In this document: one piece after another, positions 1 to 8,537 of the stretch | Position numbering within the stretch: position 1 is the first letter of the stretch | Layout: each line of letters begins with the position of its first letter | NCBI GenBank assembly: GCA_009917555.1 | Contig: QZDX01000022.1 | Coordinates: 1-64,000, forward strand | From: a bacterium 1XD21-13 | GTDB taxonomy: Bacteria > Bacillota > Clostridia > Lachnospirales > Lachnospiraceae | Reading direction: 5' to 3' | DNA length: 64,000 nucleotides | Program-made: the position numbers and the translations under genes | Notes under the pieces: generated by a model | Seen by the model: only the letters and a program-made list of their open reading frames with translations | The model's database searches: none | What the model was told of the DNA's origin: nothing

Positions 1-49
1 GATAACCGAATAACTGCCAGGTATTGAATTTTCAAGGTGCATAGGCTAA

Positions 50-723
50 ATCTATGTGCGAAGTTTGAGTTATTATAATTTTAGTGCCATATATATGGGA
101 AAAGATTTGGACGGCTATATTCGCATTCCCAGAGGTCTCCGTGATGAACTGCTCGCCTCCTGCAAAGAGGAGACCTATAAGAGTTTCCTTTAAAGGTGAT
201 TTAAAGCCCCAGCAGAAGCTGGCAGCCCGGCGCTTGCTTATGTTTGATAATGGAATTCTCAGTGCGGCTACGGCATTTGGTAAAACTGCAGTCTGCAGCT
301 ATCTTATTGCAGAAGGTGAATGCCAGATACATTTATGGAGTATCCGCAACGCCCAAACGAGGAGATCATCTGGAGAAAATTATTTTTATGCTTTTAGGAC
401 CAATAAGACACAGCTATACTGCAAAAGAGCGGGCAATGGAGCAGGGAATCGGCCATTATGTATATCCGAGGTATACAAGAGTAATTGATACGAATGAGAG
501 TAAAAATGATATTAATGGAGCCTATGCTTTGATTAGTATGAATTCGGCGAGAAACGAGATGATTCTTGAGGATACAAGGGTCTGTGTAAAGAATGGAAGA
601 ACACCGGTAATTTTGACAAGGTACAAAGAGCAGGCCAAATATTTGTATAACCATTTACGAGGAGATGCGGATCAAATCGGTGCAGGCTGCAGCAGAGCTG
701 ATAGAAATTGGATTAAAAAATAG
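50..723 (+). pseudogene. Degenerate SF2 (DEAD/DEAH-type) helicase remnant
   Basis: Three overlapping frames together give a broken superfamily 2 helicase. Frame from 50 reads to a stop at 191 and contains YIRIPRGLRDELL, a stretch I associate with the entry to helicase modules in TOTE-type or AEP primase-helicase proteins. The frame at about 193-330 then gives KPQQKLAARRLL and a Walker A-like ATAFGKTAV. A third frame, about 325-723, gives the motif III-like YGVSATPKRGD and the start of the second RecA lobe (TPVILTRYKEQAKYLYNHL). The DEAH box and motif Ia are missing, so there is an internal deletion besides the frameshifts. It cannot encode a working helicase. Family membership is fairly clear; assignment to TOTE-like systems is tentative. 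Confidence 0.7.
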
Positions 724-1019
724 AGACATGCTTAACAAAAACAACTTGGCAATAGCTAGACATTAACGGAAACTGGGAAGAACTTTGCGTGAGGGAGAGT
801 CCACCAAGGTGAAAAATTTTATTTATGAGTGACGTTGCCATATATGCGGACGGTCCCATAAGAAGAGAAGACAGCCATTCGAGAAGATTCCTCAATACCT
901 CCGGCCTGGAAAATATAAGCGGCCGGAGGGCATTTATGCAGTGGGATTCCTTATAGCTTCCTTCGATATCGACAAACGATTAGGGTATCGAATTGAAAGA
1001 AAAGGTAGTTGAAGAAATG
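724..1019. other. Gap between helicase remnant and LacI gene
   Basis: I see no intact gene here. Short open stretches on the plus strand (for example a 30-residue run ending near 1010) might be the decayed tail of the helicase gene, but none matches a family I recognise. Confidence 0.4.
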
Positions 1020-2030
1020 TTATATGGATTTTAAAGAGCTCGTTGAACTACGTACAATTAAATCAGGCTTTAAAAATATGTGGTGAATATCTTCAGAAGG
1101 CTTATTCATAATTTTATCAAACATAATTTCGAGACAAATATTAACCATTTTTTCTATAGGTGGAGAAATTGTAGTTAAAGGGCAGCGCAAATATTTTGAT
1201 TCACGTATATTATCATAGCCTACAATAGAGATATCTTCCGGAATTCTAAAACCATTTTCATAAAGGGCTCTCATTGCGCCAATGGCAATATAGTCATATG
1301 CCGCAATGATTGCTGTTGGTATTACGCGTTCTTTTAATATTTCATTCATATATTTATAACCGCAGAGCTCGTTAGCCTCCTCACCGATTTTTATATATTT
1401 TGTTTTGAGTTCCATTCCGTTTTCTTTTATGATCTGTTTTAAAGCTCTAATTCTGAAACGGCTTGCCAGTTCAGATGCGATATAACCCAGAGATTGATGC
1501 CCCTGTTCTTTTAAAAAGGATACTAATTTTGACAGTCCGTATACATCATCGATTGCAACATAATCATAATTTTGATGATTAATAAAGGAGTGAATAAGAA
1601 CAACAGGAATACCATCATTTTTTATTAAATCTAACAGAGGATTAATTTTATCGTTCATAGAACCTGCAATCAGAATTCCATCAACCTTACGGTTCCAAAA
1701 GACCTTTAGGTTATAAAGCTCATTTTCCAATTTATGATGTGAAAGGCCAATAAGCAGAGAATAGCCTTTGTCCTGAAGTCCATTTTCAATTGTGTCGATC
1801 ATGGTGGCAAAATAGTTAGAGCTTACCTCAGGAACAATTACGCCAATTGTTTTTGTTTTCTTTCCAACAAGAACACGGGCAGAGTAATTTGGCTCATAAT
1901 CTAATTCTTTTGCAATTTTCTGTACAAGATCGCGAGTGTCTTTGCTGATTTCCTTACTGTTGTTAAGCGCTCTGGATACAGTAGATACATTAACGCCAGC
2001 TTTTTTTGCAATATCCTTTAAGGTAGTCAT
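1020..2030 (-). CDS. LacI-family transcriptional repressor
   Basis: A 336-residue regulator of normal LacI/GalR length. Residues 3-22 (TLKDIAKKAGVNVSTVSRAL) form the helix-turn-helix, followed by the hinge helix (YSARVLVGKKTKTIGVI) and a periplasmic-binding-protein-like effector domain to the end. AGGAGG sits at 2035-2040, right before the ATG. The gene is divergent from the sugar operon starting at 2308. Three copies of a 13-bp site, GCAAACGTTTTCG or its close variant, lie in the shared control region, one over this gene's own -35 box. That fits a repressor of both the operon and itself, released by the transported sugar or a phosphorylated product. The effector cannot be read from the sequence. 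Confidence 0.93.
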   Translation of the reverse strand: MTTLKDIAKKAGVNVSTVSRALNNSKEISKDTRDLVQKIAKELDYEPNYSARVLVGKKTKTIGVIVPEVSSNYFATMIDTIENGLQDKGYSLLIGLSHHKLENELYNLKVFWNRKVDGILIAGSMNDKINPLLDLIKNDGIPVVLIHSFINHQNYDYVAIDDVYGLSKLVSFLKEQGHQSLGYIASELASRFRIRALKQIIKENGMELKTKYIKIGEEANELCGYKYMNEILKERVIPTAIIAAYDYIAIGAMRALYENGFRIPEDISIVGYDNIRESKYLRCPLTTISPPIEKMVNICLEIMFDKIMNKPSEDIHHIFLKPDLIVRSSTSSLKSI

Positions 2031-2063
2031 AATTCCTCCTCGAAATAAGATTAATTATTGACT

Positions 2064-2092
2064 ATGATAAAACAATTAAAAAAATAATGCAA
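2064..2092 (-). promoter_or_regulatory. Predicted promoter of the LacI repressor gene
   Basis: On the minus strand TTGCAT (2087-2092) and TATCAT (2064-2069) are 17 bp apart. The -35 box overlaps operator site 1, so the regulator probably limits its own synthesis. Confidence 0.6.
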
Positions 2093-2101
2093 TCGTTTTC
2101 G
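2089..2101. promoter_or_regulatory. LacI-type operator site 1
   Basis: GCAATCGTTTTCG differs at one position from site 3. It lies just upstream of the operon's -35 box and over the -35 box of the repressor promoter. Confidence 0.6.
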
Positions 2102-2110
2102 AAAAATATA

Positions 2111-2139
2111 TTGACAGGAAATGATTTATATCGTATAAT
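2111..2139 (+). promoter_or_regulatory. Consensus sigma-A promoter of the first sugar operon
   Basis: TTGACA (2111-2116) and TATAAT (2134-2139) match both consensus hexamers with the optimal 17-bp spacer. The start point would be about 2146, inside operator site 2. A promoter this strong would need tight repression. Confidence 0.9.
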
Positions 2140-2147
2140 GAACGAAA

Positions 2148-2160
2148 CGAAAACGTTTGC
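2148..2160. promoter_or_regulatory. LacI-type operator site 2
   Basis: CGAAAACGTTTGC is the exact reverse complement of site 3 and overlaps the expected transcription start, the usual place for a blocking operator. Confidence 0.75.
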
Positions 2161-2280
2161 GAAAATTTGAAAGGGGGTAGGACCATTGGAAATCCTATAT
2201 TTATATTTGTTTTTTCAAAATTCATGCATATTGAAATAGTTAGGATGAGTTATAAATCCATTATTTTTTTAAAATTTAAT

Positions 2281-2293
2281 GCAAACGTTTTCG
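2281..2293. promoter_or_regulatory. LacI-type operator site 3
   Basis: GCAAACGTTTTCG lies in the 5' leader just ahead of the ribosome-binding site of the first gene, 133 bp from site 2. Site pairs at this distance suit repression by DNA looping. Confidence 0.7.
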
Positions 2294-2307
2294 GAAGGGT
2301 GAAAAAA

Positions 2308-2829
2308 ATGAATAGAGAAAAATTAAAAACCTATAATAAAAATCGTAGTATTGTTCAGATTTGTTATATAACGAATGATTATGAAGAAACAATTAAATTT
2401 TTTACAGAAAAACTGCTGATTGGACCATGGACAATTATGAAACATCAATCGGGGACAACAAAAGTTAAAGAGCTGTTTGGGAAGCGGCTGGAGGAGGAAT
2501 TTTCTTTTTTTTGCGCAAGCGCATGGGTAGGAGAAATGGAATTTGAGATTATTCAGCCGGAAAAGGGACCGAATCCATTTAGTCTTTTTCTTGAAGAGAA
2601 AGGGCCTGGCATTCATCATATTAAAGAAAAAATAGCTGACTCTGATTTGCTGGAACGATGTAGAGAATATAGAAGACTTGGCAATTCGGTTAGTTTTCAT
2701 GGAGAATTTCAGGAAGATATTTTTATTTATTTAGATACTATGGAACAGCTTGGTGCAATGTATGAACTTGGGAATTGTCCACTCATTGAAAATAATCCAG
2801 TCATTATTGGTTATTATCCGGAGCATTAA
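2308..2829 (+). CDS. VOC-family (glyoxalase/bleomycin-resistance fold) protein
   Basis: 173 residues from ATG 2308, which has GGAAGGG in front; an in-frame start at 2167 would run through operator site 3 and is unlikely. The opening (SIVQICYITNDYEETIKFF) and the internal GPGIHHI with later MEQLGAMYEL are typical of the paired beta-alpha-beta-beta-beta units of the vicinal oxygen chelate superfamily, nearest in feel to methylmalonyl-CoA epimerase/glyoxalase-type proteins. Such proteins use metal-bound His/Glu to isomerise or rearrange small oxygenated substrates. It is the first gene of a sugar transport and aldolase operon, so an isomerisation or epimerisation of the imported compound is possible. 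The substrate is unknown. Confidence 0.8.
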   Translation: MNREKLKTYNKNRSIVQICYITNDYEETIKFFTEKLLIGPWTIMKHQSGTTKVKELFGKRLEEEFSFFCASAWVGEMEFEIIQPEKGPNPFSLFLEEKGPGIHHIKEKIADSDLLERCREYRRLGNSVSFHGEFQEDIFIYLDTMEQLGAMYELGNCPLIENNPVIIGYYPEH

Positions 2830-2847
2830 TAGAAAGGGGTTTTGATT

Positions 2848-3498
2848 ATGAGGTTATTTCTTGATACGGCAAATGTAGAACAGATTAAAGAGGCGGATTC
2901 TCTGGGAGTAATTTCCGGTGTAACAACAAATCCGCCAATTATTGCCCGTGAGGGAAGGCATGATGTAAAGGCTCAGATTGCGAAGATTTTGGAAGTGTTT
3001 GACAAAGAGGTAGTTGGACAGGTTGTTAGTCTGGAGGCAGAGGGGATGATCAGGCAGGCACAGGAGATTGCGTCGTGGAGAGCAAATATGGTTGTAAAAA
3101 TTCCCATGTGCATGGAAGGGTTAAAGGCCATACATCAGCTAAAAAAACAGAATATAAACACGCTGGCAACTATTGTTTTTACACCAAGTCAGGCACTCCT
3201 TGCAGCACAGGCCGGAGCAAAATATGTGGCACCCTTTTTGGGAAGGTCAAGACTTATTTGTCAGGATGGTCTTAAACTTGTAAAGGATATTGCGGATATC
3301 TATAGATTACATGATATGGAGACACAGGTTCTGGTTGGAAGTGTGGAAAATCCTATAGATGCTATTCAGTGTGCCAAAGCAGGAGCTCATATTGCTACGG
3401 TTACATTTGAAACGTTGCAACAAATGGCGATTCATCCGACAACAGACTTGACAATTAAGGAATTTCTTAATGGCTGGGAGGGAATTGATATTATGTAA
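2848..3498 (+). CDS. Transaldolase-family, fructose-6-phosphate aldolase-like
   Basis: 216 residues, the length of the small FSA/TalC type transaldolases rather than the 320-residue TalB type. The start is ATG 2848 with AAGGGG upstream; a TTG six bases earlier is less likely. Key features are the N-terminal FLDTANVEQI, TTNPPII near residue 26, and the Schiff-base lysine Lys84 in VVKIPM, at the place of Lys85 in E. coli FSA. Members cleave or form ketose phosphates using dihydroxyacetone, glycolaldehyde or glyceraldehyde 3-phosphate. It lies 18 bp after the VOC gene and ahead of the transporter genes, so it is probably a catabolic step for the imported sugar. Confidence 0.9.
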   Translation: MRLFLDTANVEQIKEADSLGVISGVTTNPPIIAREGRHDVKAQIAKILEVFDKEVVGQVVSLEAEGMIRQAQEIASWRANMVVKIPMCMEGLKAIHQLKKQNINTLATIVFTPSQALLAAQAGAKYVAPFLGRSRLICQDGLKLVKDIADIYRLHDMETQVLVGSVENPIDAIQCAKAGAHIATVTFETLQQMAIHPTTDLTIKEFLNGWEGIDIM

Positions 3499-3525
3499 CA
3501 ATCCCTGTTAAATTGGAGGCTTAAA

Positions 3526-5019
3526 ATGGAAAAACTTCTTGAAATGGAACATATTTCCAAAAATTTCCCAGGAGTTAAAGCACTGGATGATATCAATATA
3601 GATTTGTATCCAGGGGAAGTTCATGCTCTTGTAGGCGAAAATGGTGCAGGTAAATCTACCTTAATGAAGATTCTCAATGGTGTATATCAGCCGGACTGTG
3701 GAAGGATTTTGGTCGGGGGAAAAGAGGTCCATATTTCAGATACGCATGCGGCTCATAAGCTTGGTATTAATATAGTGTTTCAGGAATTTAATCTGTGTAA
3801 TGCTATCAGTGTTTCTAACAATATTTTTATTGGACGGCATAAGCATAACAAATGGGGAATGGTTGATGATAAATGGCTTTATTCGGAGACAAAAAAGCTG
3901 ATGGATTATATGAGACTTGATATTGATCCAAATACAATTCTGGGAGAATTGAGCGTAGCCGAAAAACAGCTGGTGGAGATTGCGAAGGCAATTTCCACCA
4001 ATGCAAAAATCCTTGTTTTTGATGAACCGACCTCTGCACTGACAGAGAAAGAAATAGAGCGCCTTTTTGAGATTATAAAAACTTTATGTTCAGAAGGATG
4101 TGGTATTTTCTACATTTCACATAGAATGGAGGAGCTTGATTCTATTGCGGATCGCATTACTGTTTTACGCGATGGACAACATATAGATACCCGTAATTAT
4201 AAGGATATGTCACGGGATGATATGATTCGCATGATGGTAGGCCGTGAATTAAATAATCAATATCCTGATTTTAAACGAAATATTGGTGCGGTTATTTTGG
4301 AAATTGACAGGGTTTTTGTACCAGAGCAACTGGATATATCGGGGATTCAAGTAAGAGAAGGAGAAATTGTAGGATTTGCAGGTCTGTGTGGGGCAGGAAG
4401 AACGGAGACAGCACGTGCAGTATTTGGTGCCGATAGAGCAAAAGAAATACAGGTTAAAATTTTAGGGAAGCCAGTAAAGATCTCTACACCAAAAGATGCT
4501 ATTGAACATGGAATCGGTTATCTGACAGATGACAGAAAGCAAAATGGCCTAGCTCTTCGTTTGGATGTTGAAAAGAATATTAATATGACCTGCTATCCGA
4601 TGTTTTTAAAAAATGGACTCTATAGCCAAAGGCTGGCGGATGAAAATGCACGCAAATATATTGACAGTATTAATATTAAGACACCTTCTATTCGTCAGAC
4701 TGTTCAGAATCTAAGCGGGGGAAACCAACAGAAGGTTGTTCTTTCCAAATGGCTTAGCAGAGAGACACAGATACTTATCTTTGATGAGCCTACCCGGGGC
4801 ATTGATGTTGGTGCAAAATATGAAATATATAAACTGATGAATGAACTGAGCAAAAAGCGGAAGGGAATCATTATGATTTCATCTGATCTTCCTGAAATTA
4901 TTGGAATGTGTGACAGAGTTTATGTCTTTTGCAGAGGGCGAGTTACTGGAATACTTAGCCAAAGTGAATTATCGCAGGAAAGAATTCTACGCTATGCGGC
5001 AGGAATTGATGTAAGGTAG
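3526..5019 (+). CDS. Sugar ABC transporter ATP-binding protein, RbsA type
   Basis: 497 residues with two ABC domains in tandem, as in RbsA/MglA/AraG. The first has Walker A GENGAGKST at residues 37-45, signature LSVAEKQ and Walker B ILVFDEPTSAL. The second has the usual degenerate Walker A (GLCGAGRTE), a canonical LSGGNQQKVVLSKWL signature and ILIFDEPTRGID. It energises uptake of a monosaccharide at the inner face of the membrane with the permease (5037) and lipoprotein (6062) that follow. The RBS is GGAGG at 3513-3517. Confidence 0.96.
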   Translation: MEKLLEMEHISKNFPGVKALDDINIDLYPGEVHALVGENGAGKSTLMKILNGVYQPDCGRILVGGKEVHISDTHAAHKLGINIVFQEFNLCNAISVSNNIFIGRHKHNKWGMVDDKWLYSETKKLMDYMRLDIDPNTILGELSVAEKQLVEIAKAISTNAKILVFDEPTSALTEKEIERLFEIIKTLCSEGCGIFYISHRMEELDSIADRITVLRDGQHIDTRNYKDMSRDDMIRMMVGRELNNQYPDFKRNIGAVILEIDRVFVPEQLDISGIQVREGEIVGFAGLCGAGRTETARAVFGADRAKEIQVKILGKPVKISTPKDAIEHGIGYLTDDRKQNGLALRLDVEKNINMTCYPMFLKNGLYSQRLADENARKYIDSINIKTPSIRQTVQNLSGGNQQKVVLSKWLSRETQILIFDEPTRGIDVGAKYEIYKLMNELSKKRKGIIMISSDLPEIIGMCDRVYVFCRGRVTGILSQSELSQERILRYAAGIDVR

Positions 5020-5036
5020 AAAGAGAGGCATTCGGT

Positions 5037-6008
5037 ATGAATAAAATCAAAAACAGTCCATTTTTTAAGCTGCTGTCGAGACTATCTGTTCTTATCATTC
5101 TTTTTGTAGTTTTAGCATTAACAACACATAATTTTATAAAGTTGAGTAATCTTACAACGATTTTGCTGCAGGTTGCTATCTATGCAGTGATTGCATATGG
5201 CGTTACCTTCGTACTAATCGTTGGAGCTACTGACCTTTCAGCAGGTTCTGTTGTTGGACTTGCGGGTATTGTCAGTGCACTTCTTTTAAGAGATTATGCG
5301 GTATCTCCTGTAATGGCTATTATTGCCGGACTTATCACAGGTGCTGTTTGTGGTTTTTTAAATGGAGTATGTATTACTTATTTGAAAATTATCCCCTTTG
5401 TTGCAACCCTTGGAACCAGTTGGATTTTCAGAGGTGTCTGTCAGCTAATCGGTGACGGACAGCCTGTTACCATACGAAGCTCCGAAAATCCTACGGCAGC
5501 TGAATTTTTGAAGGTTCTTGGCAGTGGGAGAATTGGAGGTTTTCCTGTTGCAGCCATTGTGTTTATTATTCTTGGGCTTGCTTTGTCTGTAATACTTTCC
5601 AAAACTGTTCTGGGAAGAAATATTTATGCCACTGGTAGCAATCAGGAGTCTGCTCGTCTTTCGGGTATCAATGTACGCAGAACTACCATTTATGCTTTTA
5701 TTGTCTGTGATGTTCTTGCGGCACTTGGAGGAGTATTGATTACCGCTAGACTTTCATCTGGACAGGTTTCGGCAGGTACAGGTTATGAGCTTGAAGGGAT
5801 AGCGGCGGCAGTTATCGGCGGAGTTAGCCTGATGGGAGGTGAAGGTTCTATAGCCGGAGCGCTTATTGGAGCCCTTATCATGGGAATGCTGCGCAATGGA
5901 CTTAACTTGAATGGAATCAATTCGTATTGGCAGCAGATAGTAATAGGAGCAGTTTTGATTTTTGCAGTTGCATTTGACTTGTTCCAAAGACGCAAAGTTG
6001 GAACTTGA
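5037..6008 (+). CDS. Sugar ABC transporter permease, RbsC type
   Basis: 323 residues, almost entirely hydrophobic segments, about eight to ten membrane spans. The conserved RbsC/BPD_transp_2 stretches are visible: GATDLSAGSVVGLAG, IPFVATLGTSWIFRG, and GGVSLMGGEGSIAGALIGAL. It begins 17 bp after the ATPase gene. As only one permease is present it should act as a homodimer. Confidence 0.95.
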   Translation: MNKIKNSPFFKLLSRLSVLIILFVVLALTTHNFIKLSNLTTILLQVAIYAVIAYGVTFVLIVGATDLSAGSVVGLAGIVSALLLRDYAVSPVMAIIAGLITGAVCGFLNGVCITYLKIIPFVATLGTSWIFRGVCQLIGDGQPVTIRSSENPTAAEFLKVLGSGRIGGFPVAAIVFIILGLALSVILSKTVLGRNIYATGSNQESARLSGINVRRTTIYAFIVCDVLAALGGVLITARLSSGQVSAGTGYELEGIAAAVIGGVSLMGGEGSIAGALIGALIMGMLRNGLNLNGINSYWQQIVIGAVLIFAVAFDLFQRRKVGT

Positions 6009-6061
6009 CTGAAAAATAATCATATGGCCAATGATTATCATATAAAAAGGAGGATTACAAA

Positions 6062-7093
6062 ATGAAAAGAATATTTACATTGCTATTGGCAACATCGTTA
6101 TTGATTGGTGCATTATCTGCTTGTGGCAGTTCAAATCCGGCACCGGAAACCGAGCCTGCTGAAGAGCAGTCTGTGCAGGAGGAAACAGAGACCTTAGATA
6201 CGGATACTTCCACCGGAAAGGAAACCATTTATGCAGTTTTTAAGGATGCTTCTTCCGTTTTTTTTGCCCAGATGGGTGCAGGCGCGAAAGCAGCGGCCGA
6301 AGAGCTTGGTTATGAGATTGTAATCCAGAATCCGGCTTCAGAGGCGGAAATTGATAAGCAGATTTCCATGGTGGAAAGCGCTATTGAGGCAGAACCAATA
6401 GGAATGATAGTTTCCTGCATCAGTTCAGACGCTCTTATTAACTCATTAGCGGCAGTTAAAGAAGCCGGTATTCCCCTGACATGTACGGATGCTGGAGATA
6501 ACGAAGAACATTATGATGCTCTTTATATGACTGACTGCTATCAGGCGGCCTGGGATCTCTGTGAATTTACATGTGAGCTGATTGATTATAAAGGGTCCAT
6601 TTACCTCTTAAATGCTGTTGCAGGCGTTCAGTCCTGTGAGCAACGGGAACAGGGATTTCGTGAGTGTGCCAAGCAGTACCCAGAAGTTGAAATTATCAAT
6701 GAATGGCAGGATTGCGATAATGATAAAACCATGGCTGCAAATATGACTCTGGATATGTTGACAGCAAGAGATGATGACATTAGTGCAATTGTAGGGCTCA
6801 ATGAAAATGCTTTGATGGGAGTCGCAACCGCTGTCGATGAGCGTGGTCTTGATGGGGAAATTGTAATAACAGGTGTCGACTGTTCCGAGGATGTGCAGGC
6901 GTATATCCGTCAGGGTGTCATTAATGGTTCATCAAGCCAGGATCCTTACAAAATGGGATATCTTGCTGTGTATGGTATTCAGCAAATTCTTGATGGAGAA
7001 GATTTGAATCATCAGGTAATTGATACGGGCTGTGCCATTGTGACAAAAGAAAATATTGATAATCCGGAGATACAGGCTGTAATTAATCCGTAA
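6062..7093 (+). CDS. Sugar ABC transporter substrate-binding lipoprotein, RbsB type
   Basis: 343 residues. A signal peptide ends in a lipobox LSAC with Cys21 as the lipid-anchored residue, followed by an acidic, low-complexity linker (residues 24-54) and a two-lobed Peripla_BP_4 domain (ETIYAVFKDASSVFFAQMGAGAK onward, GIPLTCTDAG in the hinge area). AGGAGG precedes the start. It captures sugar outside the membrane and delivers it to the 5037 permease. The ligand is not deducible by eye. Confidence 0.95.
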   Translation: MKRIFTLLLATSLLIGALSACGSSNPAPETEPAEEQSVQEETETLDTDTSTGKETIYAVFKDASSVFFAQMGAGAKAAAEELGYEIVIQNPASEAEIDKQISMVESAIEAEPIGMIVSCISSDALINSLAAVKEAGIPLTCTDAGDNEEHYDALYMTDCYQAAWDLCEFTCELIDYKGSIYLLNAVAGVQSCEQREQGFRECAKQYPEVEIINEWQDCDNDKTMAANMTLDMLTARDDDISAIVGLNENALMGVATAVDERGLDGEIVITGVDCSEDVQAYIRQGVINGSSSQDPYKMGYLAVYGIQQILDGEDLNHQVIDTGCAIVTKENIDNPEIQAVINP

Positions 7094-7113
7094 GCTGTTT
7101 TCTGTCTTTTATG

Positions 7114-7136
7114 GGGGAGGAACTGCCAGCCTCCCC
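7114..7136 (+). terminator. GC-rich hairpin after the binding-protein gene
   Basis: GGGGAGG and CCTCCCC pair around a 9-nt loop. There is no immediate U run, so it is more likely an mRNA-stabilising stem or partial terminator that keeps binding-protein message above that of the next gene. Confidence 0.5.
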
Positions 7137-7270
7137 TTTGAAAGATTTTTTTGGTAAACTTTGTTTTGAACGTTTAAAGAAACTAAATGCTGACTGCAAT
7201 AGCATGTAGTATGTTTTGTAAATGCAGTGGGAGTGATTGGTGTTAAGTATATAACAAAGGGGAGAAAATA

Positions 7271-8122
7271 ATGCTTACTTCCATGAAATCAATTCTTGAC
7301 AATGCAAAGAAAGGGCGCTATGGGGTTGCGTATTTTAATGCAACAGATCTTCATATGATCAAAGCTTATATCAATGCAGCCGAAACACTCCAAGCACCAA
7401 TTATTATCGGAACTTCTGAAGGACTACTAAAGCAATATGGTGATTTTGAATGGCTTGCACCTTTATTGGTTCAGGCTGCTCGTATTGCATGTATACCAGT
7501 TGCAATTCATTTAGATCACACTTATAATGAATCAACCATTATGCGTGCTATTGATTATGGATTTGGATCTGTAATGTTTGATGGTTCTCGTTTGTCTTAT
7601 AAAGAGAATAAAAAGAGATCAAAAGCTCTGGTTGAATATGCCCATTCTCAAAAAGTGGCAGTGGAGCTGGGATTAGGCTGTGTTGGCGGCCTCAGTGACG
7701 AAAACGGAACAGTAGACAGAGTCAGGCACACAGATCCAGATATAGCAGAAGAATTTGTACATGAAACAGAATGTGATTTTCTGGCTGTTTCTATAGGAAC
7801 AGTACATGGTGATTACAAATCGGAGCCAGATTTAAAGCTTGACTTGTTGCAGACATTAAAAAACAGAATTCCATGCCCTCTGGTACTTCATGGCGGTTCA
7901 GGATTATCAGATGATGCTTTTAAAAATGTGGTATGTAGTGGTATATCAAAAGTAAATATATATACAGATATTATACATGCAGGTACGGAAGCTTTGTTAG
8001 ACAGGCAAAGTAAGAATTATGCAGATTGTTTGCTTTCTGCGGAAAAGAGCATGTGTGAAGCGGCTATGAAAAAAATTAAAGTACTAGGAGGAGCAAATAA
8101 GGCTTCAAATGAACAACAATAA
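7271..8122 (+). CDS. Class II ketose-bisphosphate aldolase (FbaA/GatY-like)
   Basis: 283 residues, normal for this zinc-dependent aldolase family. The opening (SILDNAKKGRYGVAYFNATD) and the IPVAIHLDHT motif with the zinc-binding and proton-transfer residues, then GFGSVMFDGSRL, GCVGG, LVLHGGSGL and KVNIYTDI, are all in family order. Members split fructose- or tagatose-1,6-bisphosphate to glyceraldehyde 3-phosphate and dihydroxyacetone phosphate; catabolic relatives act on other ketose phosphates. It comes 177 bp after the transporter but in the same direction and with no clear terminator between, so it likely belongs to the operon. No sugar kinase lies in this operon. Confidence 0.92.
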   Translation: MLTSMKSILDNAKKGRYGVAYFNATDLHMIKAYINAAETLQAPIIIGTSEGLLKQYGDFEWLAPLLVQAARIACIPVAIHLDHTYNESTIMRAIDYGFGSVMFDGSRLSYKENKKRSKALVEYAHSQKVAVELGLGCVGGLSDENGTVDRVRHTDPDIAEEFVHETECDFLAVSIGTVHGDYKSEPDLKLDLLQTLKNRIPCPLVLHGGSGLSDDAFKNVVCSGISKVNIYTDIIHAGTEALLDRQSKNYADCLLSAEKSMCEAAMKKIKVLGGANKASNEQQ

Positions 8123-8177
8123 TTTCCTAAAAAAGTAGAGGTCAGGTAAATGCTTGGTTATCATAGAGAGAGGTTGA

Positions 8178-8219
8178 ATGCTGTAGGATTGTCAAAAGGA
8201 TAATTCTACAGCATTTTTA
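8178..8219 (+). terminator. Intrinsic terminator of the first sugar operon
   Basis: ATGCTGTAG (8178-8186) pairs perfectly with CTACAGCAT (8206-8214), followed by TTTTTAT. It closes the operon 55 bp after the aldolase stop. Confidence 0.8.
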
Positions 8220-8220
8220 T

Positions 8221-8434
8221 GCATGCGGCACTTATTCAGATGATTTTCAATGGATTGTTTCTTGATGTGTGTAATAAAAAATGTCAATTGAATTTTCGTT
8301 ATATGAGGAATGCGGTAAGCTATTTCAAATTAAAGGAGGAAACGTCTGCAGGAATGAAGGCTCCATCCCTGGCAAAGAATTCTGTCCATGACTATTGATA
8401 CACAAAAATTATCATTTTAACTATTTATTCTCAC
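8221..8434. other. AT-rich intergenic stretch
   Basis: Between the terminator and the channel promoter I see no gene. A GGAGG at 8336-8340 precedes only a 14-codon reading frame that looks accidental. Confidence 0.5.
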
Positions 8435-8463
8435 TTGGAAAATACGGAATAAGCAATTATAAT
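8435..8463 (+). promoter_or_regulatory. Predicted promoter of the channel gene
   Basis: TTGGAA (8435-8440) and TATAAT (8458-8463) are separated by 17 bp, 75 bp before the start codon. Confidence 0.7.
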
Positions 8464-8537
8464 AAAAACGTATATTTCTATATTGAGACAAACAGAGCTT
8501 GAAATAAAGCGGTAGCGAGAAGAAAGGCGGATTCCAT

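Noticed and set aside
2167-2307. Longer N terminus for the VOC protein
   Set aside because: It would cover operator site 3, and the clear ribosome-binding site is in front of ATG 2308.
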